The notes under the pieces were generated by a model, which saw nothing but the letters and a program-made list of their open reading frames with translations, did not search any database and was not told the DNA's origin. Below, in pieces: positions 54,003-61,985 of a stretch of 64,000 bases of DNA. The number at the start of each line of letters is the position of its first letter. Position 1 is the stretch's first letter. The stretch lies in NCBI GenBank assembly GCA_947168885.1, contig CAMVNQ010000001.1, positions 186,001-250,000 on the forward strand, in the 5' to 3' direction. The position numbers were made by a program, and so were the translations under genes. This stretch comes from an uncultured Clostridia bacterium (GTDB lineage Bacteria; Bacillota; Clostridia; Oscillospirales; Ruminococcaceae).

Positions 54003-54050
54003 TTATTCACGAATATATTTGGTTAAAAGTAACAAAGTTTTGAAAAACTA

Positions 54051-54079
54051 TTGAAATCGTTTTACTTGTGTGTTATAAT
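54051..54079 (+). promoter_or_regulatory. Promoter of the surface protein gene
   Basis: TTGAAA (54051-54056), 17 bases, then TGTTATAAT with hexamer 54074-54079. Confidence 0.88.
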
Positions 54080-54139
54080 ACAGTCGTTAATAGGCGCAGA
54101 ATGTGCCTAAGCTTATGGCAAACATGGAGGAAAATTTTT

Positions 54140-54892
54140 ATGAAGAAGTTCAGAATGGCTGCTGCTGCTGTTGCTGCAGTAGTATCGGCTGCGGCTCTCG
54201 CAGTTTCGGCAAGCGCTTATAACGCTTATATCGCTTTACAGACATCCACATACAGCTTCAGAAACAGCTGGGATGATGCTGGTTACGGTCAGGCTACACC
54301 TTACTTCAACGGTTGGGTAGTATGGGGCGACGGCGACACACCCGAGGAGACATTCCCGGATTACGAAGACAACTTCGATTATGACATCAACGGTTATGTT
54401 CTTCCCGCTACATACGATGATGCTTCGATCAGCGGCGACGGCACTTACACAGTAAAGGCTTCCGGCATTGACTGGGCACTCAAGGGCGAAAACGACTTCA
54501 ACCTCGTATTCGTTTCTACTGATATCCCTGCTAACCAGGGCGTAGTTATCAGCGACGTTTCCGTTGCTGTTGACGGCGAAGTAGTTAAGACTGTTGATAC
54601 AGTTGCATACGATGAGTCTGCTTCTAACATCCAGATATTCTTAGCTAACGTTTGGAATTCCGATATCGGTAACTGGGGTCTTGCATTCCCGTCTGAGGAT
54701 ATAGCTATCACATTCACAGTATCCGGTCTCGACAACGCTGCTCCTGCTGCTGCTCCTGCTGCTGGCGACGTTGACGCTGCTACAGATTCTTCCAAGGGCT
54801 CTCCTGACACAGGTATCGCTGACGTAGCGGTAGTTGCTGGTCTCGCAGTTCTTGCTGGCGCTGGTATTGCTTTCACAAGAAAGAGAAAGTAA
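54140..54892 (+). CDS. Secreted surface protein with sortase-like C-terminal signal
   Basis: A 250-residue protein of unknown family. The signal peptide (KKFRMAAAAVAAVVSAAA, cleavage near ASA at 26) is followed by an aromatic-rich region (NSWDDAGYGQATPYFNGWVV). The C-terminus has SPDTG, a hydrophobic helix (about 225-245) and the tail RKRK, the layout of a cell-wall sorting signal with a non-standard motif. The gene has its own promoter and terminator and uses codons such as GCT more than its neighbours, as highly expressed genes do. Confidence 0.78.
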   Translation: MKKFRMAAAAVAAVVSAAALAVSASAYNAYIALQTSTYSFRNSWDDAGYGQATPYFNGWVVWGDGDTPEETFPDYEDNFDYDINGYVLPATYDDASISGDGTYTVKASGIDWALKGENDFNLVFVSTDIPANQGVVISDVSVAVDGEVVKTVDTVAYDESASNIQIFLANVWNSDIGNWGLAFPSEDIAITFTVSGLDNAAPAAAPAAGDVDAATDSSKGSPDTGIADVAVVAGLAVLAGAGIAFTRKRK

Positions 54893-54914
54893 TTTAACGA
54901 AAAGTTAACAATAA

Positions 54915-54942
54915 AAGCTCCGCTTTATGCGGAGCTTTTTTG
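54915..54942 (+). terminator. Terminator of the surface protein gene
   Basis: AAAGCTCCGC (54915-54924) pairs with GCGGAGCTTT (54930-54939), with T continuing to 54941. It ends about 20 bases before the next start codon. Confidence 0.93.
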
Positions 54943-54960
54943 TAGGAAAAGGCATTTTTT

Positions 54961-55860
54961 ATGATCTATACTGTAACATTCAACCCCGCTGTTGACCTCG
55001 TGGTCGATACAGCGGAAATAAGACACGGCGAGTTGAACAGGCTTTCCGGTGAGCAGATATTCTTTGGCGGAAAGGGCATAAACGTGTCCGTGATACTGCA
55101 TGAACTTGGTGTTCCGACAAAAGCTCTCGGGTTCATCGCGGGCTTTACGGGTGCCGCGATAGAGCAGTCTCTTCAGGACCGCGGCATATCGACCGGCTTT
55201 ATACGGTTACCGACCGGCTTTTCGCGCATAAACGTAAAGATACGCTCTGACGGAGAGACGGAGCTGAACGGCAGCGGGCCGGACATCGGCGAAAAGCCGC
55301 TGGAAATGTTTTTCGGGCAGCTTGACGAGCTTTCGGAGGACGACACACTCGTGCTTGCGGGAAGCGTCCCGAAGAGCCTTCCGTCCGACATATACGAACG
55401 CATACTGCGTCATATCAGCGGAAGAGGCATTCGCGCCGCCGTTGACGCGTCGGGCGAGCTTCTGATGAACGTTCTGAAATATAAGCCGTTTGTCGTTAAG
55501 CCCAATATTTACGAGCTTGGAGGTATGTTCGGAAAACAGCTCAGAAGCGCTGATGAGGCGGTTGTTTATGCGGTAAAGCTTAAAGAAGCGGGCGCGAGAA
55601 ATGTACTTGTATCAATGGGCGGTGACGGCGCTCTGCTTATTGACGAGAACGGCAGGGAATACAGATGCGGGGTCTGCCGTGGGACGGTTAAGAACTCGGT
55701 CGGCGCGGGAGATTCTATGCTTGCGGGATTTCTTGCGGGCTGTGAGAAAGGTGATTACGGATACGCCCTGAAGCTTGGAACAGCAGCAGGAGGTGCTACT
55801 GCGTTTTCGGACGGGCTTGCGGACAAAGAGCTGATTAATATGCTCCTTTCCCGGATGTAA
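54961..55860 (+). CDS. PfkB-family sugar kinase, 1-phosphofructokinase type
   Basis: The 299-residue protein starts YTVTFNPAVDLVVDT and has GGKGINVSVILHELG near residue 38 and the ATP/catalytic block TVKNSVGAGDSMLAGFLAG near residue 243. These are the marks of the FruK/LacC group (phosphofructose or tagatose-phosphate kinase). No PTS or sugar operon is adjacent, so the substrate stays open. It begins 18 bases after a terminator and no promoter is visible in between. Confidence 0.88.
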   Translation: MIYTVTFNPAVDLVVDTAEIRHGELNRLSGEQIFFGGKGINVSVILHELGVPTKALGFIAGFTGAAIEQSLQDRGISTGFIRLPTGFSRINVKIRSDGETELNGSGPDIGEKPLEMFFGQLDELSEDDTLVLAGSVPKSLPSDIYERILRHISGRGIRAAVDASGELLMNVLKYKPFVVKPNIYELGGMFGKQLRSADEAVVYAVKLKEAGARNVLVSMGGDGALLIDENGREYRCGVCRGTVKNSVGAGDSMLAGFLAGCEKGDYGYALKLGTAAGGATAFSDGLADKELINMLLSRM

Positions 55861-56025
55861 GCGGAAAAGCACGGAATGGTGAACTCCTCTTCTTCGCAGA
55901 ATGCAGGATCGTTTTCACCGCACCGCTGCGAAGAGACGACAGATAAACTTCGCTCTGCGGGGCGGAAAGTTCTTGCACCCGTTGGGAAAATAAGCCGAAC
56001 CTTGATTTGTTGTGCGATTTTACTA

Positions 56026-56054
56026 TTGACAACGATATAAAAAAGATGTATAAT
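56026..56054 (+). promoter_or_regulatory. Consensus promoter of the symporter gene
   Basis: TTGACA (56026-56031), 17 bases, TATAAT (56049-56054): a full match. The stretch 55861-56025 before it holds no gene; it contains a 9-bp hairpin TCTTCGCAG (55891-55899) with CTGCGAAGA (55926-55934). Confidence 0.92.
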
Positions 56055-56064
56055 AAACTTTAGC

Positions 56065-56106
56065 GCAAAAAAGCGCCGTTGCAAAAAAGCGACGACGCAA
56101 AAAAGC
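56065..56106 (+). repeat. Three GCAAAAAAGC units, 16-bp period, in the symporter leader
   Basis: Units at 56065-56074, 56081-56090 and 56097-56106. The first two can form hairpins with an A6 loop (GCGC/GCGC and CGTTGC/GCGACG). They lie in the 5' untranslated region just after the transcription start. Confidence 0.7.
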
Positions 56107-56129
56107 ATTAGAATAAAGGAGAATTTATT

Positions 56130-57800
56130 ATGCCCCTTATTATCACAATACTTGTGCTATATATCGCTGTCGCGATAGGCATAGGTATTTACTGTAACAG
56201 AAAAGCGAATACTGTAAACGAGTACGTTCTCGGCGGACGCTCCGTAGGTCCGTGGATAACCGCGTTTGCATACGGAACAAGCTATTTCTCCGCAGTAATC
56301 TTCGTCGGTTACGCAGGAAAGTTCGGCTGGAACTTCGGCGTTTCGTCAACGTGGGTGGGTATCGGAAACTGCATAATCGGCTCGCTTATGGCGTGGGCGA
56401 TAATGGGTCGAAGAACACGCGTTATGTCAAAGCACCTTGAGAGCGCGACAATGCCGGAGTTTTTCGAGAAGCGCTACCTGAGCAAGACGCTCAAGATAGT
56501 TGCCGCAATAATCGTGTTCATCTTCCTTATCCCGTACACGGCTTCCGTTTACAACGGTCTTTCGAGACTGTTTGAAATGGTATTCAATGTTGATTACTCG
56601 ATATGCGTAATAGCTATGGCAGTCATCACTGCGGTCTATGTTATCCTCGGCGGATATAAGGCGACCGCTTACAACGATTTCGTTCAGGGCATAATAATGC
56701 TTATAGGTATAGTTGCGGTAGTCGTAGCGACGCTCGGCAACGCGGGCGGCTTCTATTCCGCACTTACACAGATGTCCCAGATACCCAACGACAAGGGCGT
56801 TATGGCAGGTATGCAGGGTGCATACGCAAGCTTCTTCGGTCCTGACCCGATAAACCTTCTCGGTGTTGTTATACTGACCTCGCTCGGTACATGGGGACTT
56901 CCGCAGATGGTCACAAAGTTCTATACGATAAAGGACGAGCGCTCGATAAAGTCCGGAACCGTAGTTTCCACGATATTCGCGCTTGTTGTGGCAGGCGGCT
57001 GCTACTTCCTCGGCGGCTTCGGACGCATCTTCGTACAGGCTGACGCAAACGGTGCTCCGGTCGGCGGATTTGACGGTATCATACCGGCTATGCTCGAAAA
57101 GCTTCCCGATCTTCTTATAGGCGTGGTAGTCGTACTCGTTCTTTCGGCTTCTATGTCAACGCTCTCGTCGCTCGTACTTACATCAAGCTCGTCGATAACT
57201 CTCGACCTTATCAAGCCGATGATGAAGGGTAAACTCAACGAAAAGAAGCAGCTCATCGTGCTCCGTGCATTTGTCGCGGTATTCCTCATCATCTCGGTAA
57301 TAATCGCGCTCAACAAGAACGCTCTCATCTCCGATCTTATGGGTTACTCGTGGGGAGCTCTCGCGGGTGCGTTCCTCGCCCCGTTCCTGTACGGCATACT
57401 CTGGAAAAGGACGACAAAGGCGAGTGTATGGGTAAGCTTCGTAGTCGGTATAGGACTTACGGTGCTGCATTATATCCTCGGTTCGATGGGTCTTCTCACA
57501 GGTACGTTCCTCGGATTTACAGTAGCATCACCTGTAAACCTCGGCGCGTTTACTATGATAATATCGCTTATCCTCGTTCCGATAGTGAGCCTTATCACGC
57601 CTAAGATGAAGAAAGGCGATGTTGACAGGATATTCAGCTGCTACGACAAGAAAGTCGTTGTACAGCAGCGCGAGGCTATCACCGCAGGCAGTGAGATAGT
57701 CGGCACAGTTTCGGGCGAAGCTGCGGTAAAAGCTCCGGCAGCGGTTCAGAACGCTCCGAAAACATCCGGCAGCGGTAAAAAGAAAAAGAAGAAAAAATAA
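56130..57800 (+). CDS. Sodium:solute symporter family protein
   Basis: A 556-residue membrane protein with about thirteen hydrophobic segments of the SSS family (PutP/PanF-like). Typical pieces are VNEYVLGGRSVGPWITAFAYG, FSAVIFVGYAGKFGW and GGYKATAYNDFVQGIIM near residues 180-195. The C-terminal tail (about 500-556) is Ala/Pro/Gly-rich and ends in seven lysines. The solute, possibly an amino acid or carboxylate, cannot be told from sequence. The gene has its own strong promoter. Confidence 0.9.
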   Translation: MPLIITILVLYIAVAIGIGIYCNRKANTVNEYVLGGRSVGPWITAFAYGTSYFSAVIFVGYAGKFGWNFGVSSTWVGIGNCIIGSLMAWAIMGRRTRVMSKHLESATMPEFFEKRYLSKTLKIVAAIIVFIFLIPYTASVYNGLSRLFEMVFNVDYSICVIAMAVITAVYVILGGYKATAYNDFVQGIIMLIGIVAVVVATLGNAGGFYSALTQMSQIPNDKGVMAGMQGAYASFFGPDPINLLGVVILTSLGTWGLPQMVTKFYTIKDERSIKSGTVVSTIFALVVAGGCYFLGGFGRIFVQADANGAPVGGFDGIIPAMLEKLPDLLIGVVVVLVLSASMSTLSSLVLTSSSSITLDLIKPMMKGKLNEKKQLIVLRAFVAVFLIISVIIALNKNALISDLMGYSWGALAGAFLAPFLYGILWKRTTKASVWVSFVVGIGLTVLHYILGSMGLLTGTFLGFTVASPVNLGAFTMIISLILVPIVSLITPKMKKGDVDRIFSCYDKKVVVQQREAITAGSEIVGTVSGEAAVKAPAAVQNAPKTSGSGKKKKKKK

Positions 57801-57838
57801 ACAGGTTTGGATTAATGAAATAACAGGAGGAAAAACAC

Positions 57839-59164
57839 ATGATCTTTAACAAAGATGCGGAAACCATGCCGAGAGCCGAGCTTGAAAAGCTCCAGCTTGA
57901 GAAACTCAAGAAGGTTGCGGTTTATTGCTATGAAAACGTAAAGCTCTACAAGGACAAATTTGACAAGGCGGGTTTTGACCCGACTAAGATAAAGGTGCTG
58001 AGCGATATTCAGCATATCCCGTTCACAACAAAGGAGGACTTCCGCGACAACTATCCTTTCGGTCTTTTCGCGGTGCCCATGAATAAGATAGTCCGTATGC
58101 ACGCTTCTTCCGGAACTACCGGAAAGCCCACTGTCGTAGGTTACACCAAGAACGACCTTGATATGTGGAGCGAATGCGTCGCTCGTATCGTATGCGCTGC
58201 GGGCGCTACACCTGACGACATCGTACAGATCTGCTTCGGCTACGGTCTTTTCACCGGAGCTCTCGGACTTCACTACGGCCTTGAGAAGCTTGGCGCAGCG
58301 GTAGTTCCGAGTTCATCCGGCAACACCGAAAAGACAGTCATGATGATGCGTGACTTCGGAACAACAGCTCTTGTTTCCACACCGTCCTACGCTCTCCGTA
58401 TCGGTGAGGTTATGCAGGAAGTCGGTATAAAGCCCGAGGAAGTAAAGCTTCGTCTCGGACTTCTCGGCTCCGAGGGCTGCACACCCGAGATGAGAGATCA
58501 GATCGAGCAGAAACTCCATATTTTTGTTACTGACAACTACGGCATGAGCGAACTTATGGGACCGGGCGTTTCGGGCGAATGTACAGAGCGCTGCGGTATG
58601 CATTTCTGTGAGGATCACTTCCTCCCTGAGATCGTTGACCCCGCTACCGGAGAAGTCCTTTCCGAAGGCAAGAGCGGCGAGCTTGTTGTAACGACATTAA
58701 GCAAGGAAGGTCTTCCCGTTCTGCGCTATAAGACCCACGATATAACCTCTCTCACCTATGAGCCCTGCAAGTGCGGCAGAACAGGCGCGCGCATGATGAA
58801 GCCCACAGGAAGAACGGACGATATGCTGAAGATACGCGGCGTAAACGTGTTCCCGTCTCAGATTGAGAGCGTGCTTATGGTAGTTCCCGAGATCGCGCCG
58901 CATTACCAGCTCGTTGTCGGCAGAGAGGGCTCGGCAGATAACCTTGAAGTAAAGGTAGAGCTTGCGGATGCTTCGCTGCTTGACGATTACAGAAACCTTG
59001 AGGAGCTCAGAAATCGTATAAAGCATGACCTTAAGACCGTTCTCGGAATAAGCACGAAGGTGTCTCTTGTTGAACCGAAGTCGATCGAGCGTACAGCCGG
59101 CAAGGCAAAGCGCGTTATCGACAACCGCCCGAAGGAGACCGCGACATTCTCCGTAGAGAAGTGA
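57839..59164 (+). CDS. paaK: Phenylacetate-CoA ligase-type AMP-forming ligase
   Basis: A 441-residue adenylate-forming enzyme. The phosphate-binding loop ASSGTTGKPTVVGYT lies near residue 90, followed by YGMSEL-type motif DNYGMSELMGPGVS and RTDDMLKIRGVNVFPSQIE near the hinge. PaaK enzymes activate aryl- or other carboxylates as CoA thioesters. Here an acyl carrier protein begins 7 bases after its stop, so the acyl group may instead be passed to that carrier; that is inference. CXXC-like CKCGRTG is present as in PaaK. Confidence 0.87.
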   Translation: MIFNKDAETMPRAELEKLQLEKLKKVAVYCYENVKLYKDKFDKAGFDPTKIKVLSDIQHIPFTTKEDFRDNYPFGLFAVPMNKIVRMHASSGTTGKPTVVGYTKNDLDMWSECVARIVCAAGATPDDIVQICFGYGLFTGALGLHYGLEKLGAAVVPSSSGNTEKTVMMMRDFGTTALVSTPSYALRIGEVMQEVGIKPEEVKLRLGLLGSEGCTPEMRDQIEQKLHIFVTDNYGMSELMGPGVSGECTERCGMHFCEDHFLPEIVDPATGEVLSEGKSGELVVTTLSKEGLPVLRYKTHDITSLTYEPCKCGRTGARMMKPTGRTDDMLKIRGVNVFPSQIESVLMVVPEIAPHYQLVVGREGSADNLEVKVELADASLLDDYRNLEELRNRIKHDLKTVLGISTKVSLVEPKSIERTAGKAKRVIDNRPKETATFSVEK

Positions 59165-59171
59165 GGATAAT

Positions 59172-59414
59172 ATGGATAAGATATATGAACGCATAAATAC
59201 GGTATTCCGTGATTTCTTCGATGACGATGACATCGAGGTGGATGCTTCCACCACAGCCGACGATATAGACGACTGGGACAGCCTGAGCCACATCACGCTT
59301 ATGTCAGCTGTTGAAGAAGAATTCGGTGTCCGCTTCACAATGGGTGAAGTCTCCGGTATGAAGAACGTCGGCGAAATGGCGGAGATCATAAAAGCGCGCG
59401 GAACAAAACTGTAA
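59172..59414 (+). CDS. Acyl carrier protein
   Basis: An 80-residue four-helix carrier. The phosphopantetheine attachment site is Ser37 in [12 protein letters not shown]. The N-terminal half is very acidic ([12 protein letters not shown]). It is not the fatty acid synthesis ACP, which is normally beside fabD/fabF genes; it is paired with the PaaK-type ligase and may serve a special acyl transfer, possibly involving the FkbH-like protein upstream. Confidence 0.88.
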   Translation: MDKIYERINTVFRDFFDDDDIEVDASTTADDIDDWDSLSHITLMSAVEEEFGVRFTMGEVSGMKNVGEMAEIIKARGTKL

Positions 59415-59421
59415 AAAACAG

Positions 59422-59450
59422 TTGACAAATCCGCAGATCCGTAATATAAT
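59422..59450 (+). promoter_or_regulatory. Consensus promoter of glnA (type III)
   Basis: TTGACA (59422-59427), 17 bases, TATAAT (59445-59450): full consensus, only 8 bases after the acyl carrier stop. Confidence 0.92.
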
Positions 59451-59464
59451 AGAAAAGAACAAAG

Positions 59465-59508
59465 GCGTTCCGGTATGGGGTCACTATGCCGGAACGCGTT
59501 TTTATTTT
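59465..59508 (+). terminator. Terminator hairpin in the glutamine synthetase leader
   Basis: GCGTTCCGG (59465-59473) pairs with CCGGAACGC (59489-59497), followed by GTTTTTATTTT. It lies just downstream of the glnA promoter and upstream of its start, so it is either an attenuator for glnA or the terminator of paaK-acp placed inside the glnA transcript. Confidence 0.8.
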
Positions 59509-59532
59509 CAGCCATATGAGAGGAGAAAAGAA

Positions 59533-61659
59533 ATGTTGAACGAGAATATTGATGTTTCGAGAGTTTTCGGCGAGGATGTGTTCGATGAATCTACAATGCG
59601 CCAGAGACTCCCGAAAGAAGTTTTCAAGAAGCTCAAAGCTACTATGAACTCGAACCGCGAGCTCGACAGCAGCATAGCCGAGAGTGTGGCAGCCGCTATG
59701 AAGGACTGGGCGGTGGAAAAGGGTGCGACCCACTATACCCACTGGTTCCAGCCTATGACCAATATAACAGCCGAAAAGCATGACAGCTTTATCGCGCCCA
59801 CAGGCGACGGTACCGTGATAATGGAGTTTTCGGGCAAGGAGCTCGTAAAGGGTGAGCCGGACGCTTCGTCGTTCCCGTCGGGCGGTATCCGCGCGACCTT
59901 CGAAGCCCGCGGCTATACTGCGTGGGATCCGACTTCCTGCGCATTCATCAAGGACGGCACGCTCTATATCCCGACCGCATTCTGCTCTTACACGGGAGAA
60001 GCGCTCGACAAGAAAACGCCGCTCCTGCGTTCCATGGACGCTCTTTCGGAGCAGGCGGTGCGTATTCTGCGCCTTTTCGGCAATACAACGACCAAGCGCG
60101 TCAATGCGACTGTCGGAGCAGAGCAGGAATACTTTCTCATAGACAAGAGCGTTTACGAAAAGCGCAAAGACCTTATATATACCGGAAGAACGCTTTTCGG
60201 CGCTCCGCCGCTTAAAGGTCAGGAAATGGACGACCACTATTTCGGCGCGATAAACAGCCGTGTTCACGCATATATGCGCGACCTTGACAACGTGCTCTGG
60301 CGGCTTGGAGTAATGTCCAAAACCGAGCACAATGAGGTGGCTCCCGCACAGCACGAAATGGCACCTATATTCTCGGGTGCTAATGCAGCCGCCGACCAGA
60401 ATCAGCTTACAATGGAGGTAATGCAGAAGACGGCGCTTCGTCACGGAATGGTATGTCTGCTGCACGAAAAGCCCTTCGACGGAGTTAACGGCTCCGGCAA
60501 GCACGATAACTGGGCTCTTTCGACCGACGACGGTCAGAACCTGCTCAACCCCGGCAAATCACCTATGGAAAATGTGCAGTTCCTTACATTCCTTGCCGCG
60601 GTCATAAAGAGCGTTGACGAGTACCCCGAGCTACTGAGACTTTCCGTTGCAACAGCAGGCAACGACCACCGACTCGGCGGAAACGAGGCTCCGCCCGCGG
60701 TAGTTTCGGTGTTCCTCGGCGAAGAGCTCGACGCGGTAGTTGAGGCGCTCATAAGCGGCGGCACAGTTGAGAAGAAGAACAGCGACTTTGACCTTGGTGT
60801 GCTTGCTCTCCCGCACTTCAAGAAAGACTCTACCGACCGCAACCGTACATCTCCGTTTGCATTCACCGGCAACAAGTTCGAGTTCAGAATGGTCGGTTCG
60901 TCACAGAACGTAGCGACTGCGAATATAATCCTCAACACGATCGTCGCCGAATCTCTAAGACAGTTCGCAGACGAGCTCGAATTCGCTTCCAATGCCGACG
61001 GCGAGGCTGTGAACCGCGCGGCTTTCGAGAAAGCTCTGCACGACCTTATCGTCCGTACATTCAAAGAGCATAAGCGTATAATCTTCAACGGCAATGCTTA
61101 CGATGAAGCGTGGCTTGAAGAAGCGGAGAGACGCGGACTTCCGAATCTCGTTTCATGTGTCGATGCTATCCCGCATTTCGAAGACGACAAGAGTATAAAG
61201 GTATTCACCGCACACAAGGTATTCACTGAGCGCGAGATACACGCAAGAACCGAGATACTCCTCGAAAACTATTACAAGACGATAAACATAGAGGCACACA
61301 CAGTCGTTGATATGGTTAAGCGCCAGTATGCGCCCGCGGTCATGGCATACGCGAAGTTCCTCTGTGATGCTGCGGCAGCGAAGAAAATGGTCGGCATAGA
61401 CGCATCCTCCGAGCTTGAAGCCGCGAATAAGGTCACGAAACTTGAAGGAGCAATGATTTCCGAGTGCAGTACTCTCGAAGCGCTTCTCGGCGAGACTTCG
61501 GCACTTTCCGACGTTCGCGATACAGCCATATTCTTCCATGACAAGGTTCTTGCGAAGATGAACGATGTCCGTGCGGTCGTTGACGAGCTTGAAACGTTTG
61601 TCGGCAGCGACTTCTGGCCCGTTCCCACCTACGGCGATATCCTGTTCAGCGTGAAGTGA
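59533..61659 (+). CDS. glnN: Glutamine synthetase type III
   Basis: The enzyme makes glutamine from glutamate, ammonia and ATP. The 708-residue size is that of the GSIII (GlnN) class found in Bacteroides, Ruminococcus and relatives, much larger than GSI. Active-site blocks include [33 protein letters not shown] (split in the signature) and [11 protein letters not shown] 59533 follows AGGAG at 59521-59525; a frame open further upstream covers the leader hairpin. The leader terminator points to control by nitrogen state. Confidence 0.95.
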   Translation: MLNENIDVSRVFGEDVFDESTMRQRLPKEVFKKLKATMNSNRELDSSIAESVAAAMKDWAVEKGATHYTHWFQPMTNITAEKHDSFIAPTGDGTVIMEFSGKELVKGEPDASSFPSGGIRATFEARGYTAWDPTSCAFIKDGTLYIPTAFCSYTGEALDKKTPLLRSMDALSEQAVRILRLFGNTTTKRVNATVGAEQEYFLIDKSVYEKRKDLIYTGRTLFGAPPLKGQEMDDHYFGAINSRVHAYMRDLDNVLWRLGVMSKTEHNEVAPAQHEMAPIFSGANAAADQNQLTMEVMQKTALRHGMVCLLHEKPFDGVNGSGKHDNWALSTDDGQNLLNPGKSPMENVQFLTFLAAVIKSVDEYPELLRLSVATAGNDHRLGGNEAPPAVVSVFLGEELDAVVEALISGGTVEKKNSDFDLGVLALPHFKKDSTDRNRTSPFAFTGNKFEFRMVGSSQNVATANIILNTIVAESLRQFADELEFASNADGEAVNRAAFEKALHDLIVRTFKEHKRIIFNGNAYDEAWLEEAERRGLPNLVSCVDAIPHFEDDKSIKVFTAHKVFTEREIHARTEILLENYYKTINIEAHTVVDMVKRQYAPAVMAYAKFLCDAAAAKKMVGIDASSELEAANKVTKLEGAMISECSTLEALLGETSALSDVRDTAIFFHDKVLAKMNDVRAVVDELETFVGSDFWPVPTYGDILFSVK

Positions 61660-61662
61660 CCG

Positions 61663-61754
61663 GCGCGTCTGCGTACGCGCTTGTCCTTCCGGACGGGACC
61701 AGCCTACGCGGCTGGACCGCGCCAGCGTGACGCTGGACCCAGACGCTGACGCGC
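61663..61754. other. GC-rich multi-hairpin segment downstream of glnN
   Basis: An outer stem GCGCGTC (61663-61669) with GACGCGC (61748-61754) encloses at least three hairpins: GTCC/GGAC (61683-61694), CCAGCC/GGCTGG (about 61699-61715) and CCAGCG/CGCTGG (about 61722-61736). The compact fold could be an intergenic repeat or a structured RNA; it ends just after the glnN stop. Confidence 0.55.
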
Positions 61755-61779
61755 AAAAAAGACCGGACATTGCTCCTAT

Positions 61780-61931
61780 CCTTTCTTCGGCTAACTGCCG
61801 GGAGCGCATACGAACACCGCTGTCAAGGGAGAGGCTTCAAAAATTTTTCACACAATAATATAGTGAAAAAATTTTGGAGTGCCCTTTACAGCGGTGGGCG
61901 TATGTGCTATAATGGCAGTTCCGAAGAGAGG
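61780..61931. repeat. Palindromic intergenic element, copy B (152 bp)
   Basis: The ends are CCTTTCTTCGG (61780-61790) and CCGAAGAGAGG (61921-61931), with CTAACTGCC facing GGCAGTT next in. Two A/T-rich arms face each other around 61852. The element is in reverse orientation relative to copy A at 11593-11743; the two share the GTAAAGGGCACTC core and the CCCTTGACA block, and are almost the same length. Its surroundings (61660-61980) contain no gene. Confidence 0.75.
61885..61913 (+). promoter_or_regulatory. Promoter-like sequence inside palindromic element B
   Basis: TTTACA (61885-61890), 17 bases, then TGCTATAAT with hexamer 61908-61913. It points toward the terminator at 61949 and no plus-strand gene lies beyond it. 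Confidence 0.55.
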
Positions 61932-61948
61932 AAAAACCGATAAACAAA

Positions 61949-61985
61949 CAGCAGACCCGATGACCGGATCTGCTGTATTTTTATA
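61949..61985. terminator. Bidirectional terminator, end of minus-strand operon
   Basis: CAGCAGA (61949-61955) pairs with TCTGCTG (61969-61975). Plus strand: TATTTTTATA follows. Minus strand: TTTGTTTATC follows, ending the zinc-ribbon gene's message. Confidence 0.85.

Noticed and set aside
56065-56106. CRISPR array
   Set aside because: Repeat of 10 bases at a 16-base step is far too short and lies in a leader.
61663-61754. tRNA gene
   Set aside because: Folding is cloverleaf-like but arm lengths, loop sequences and a TTC loop are missing.
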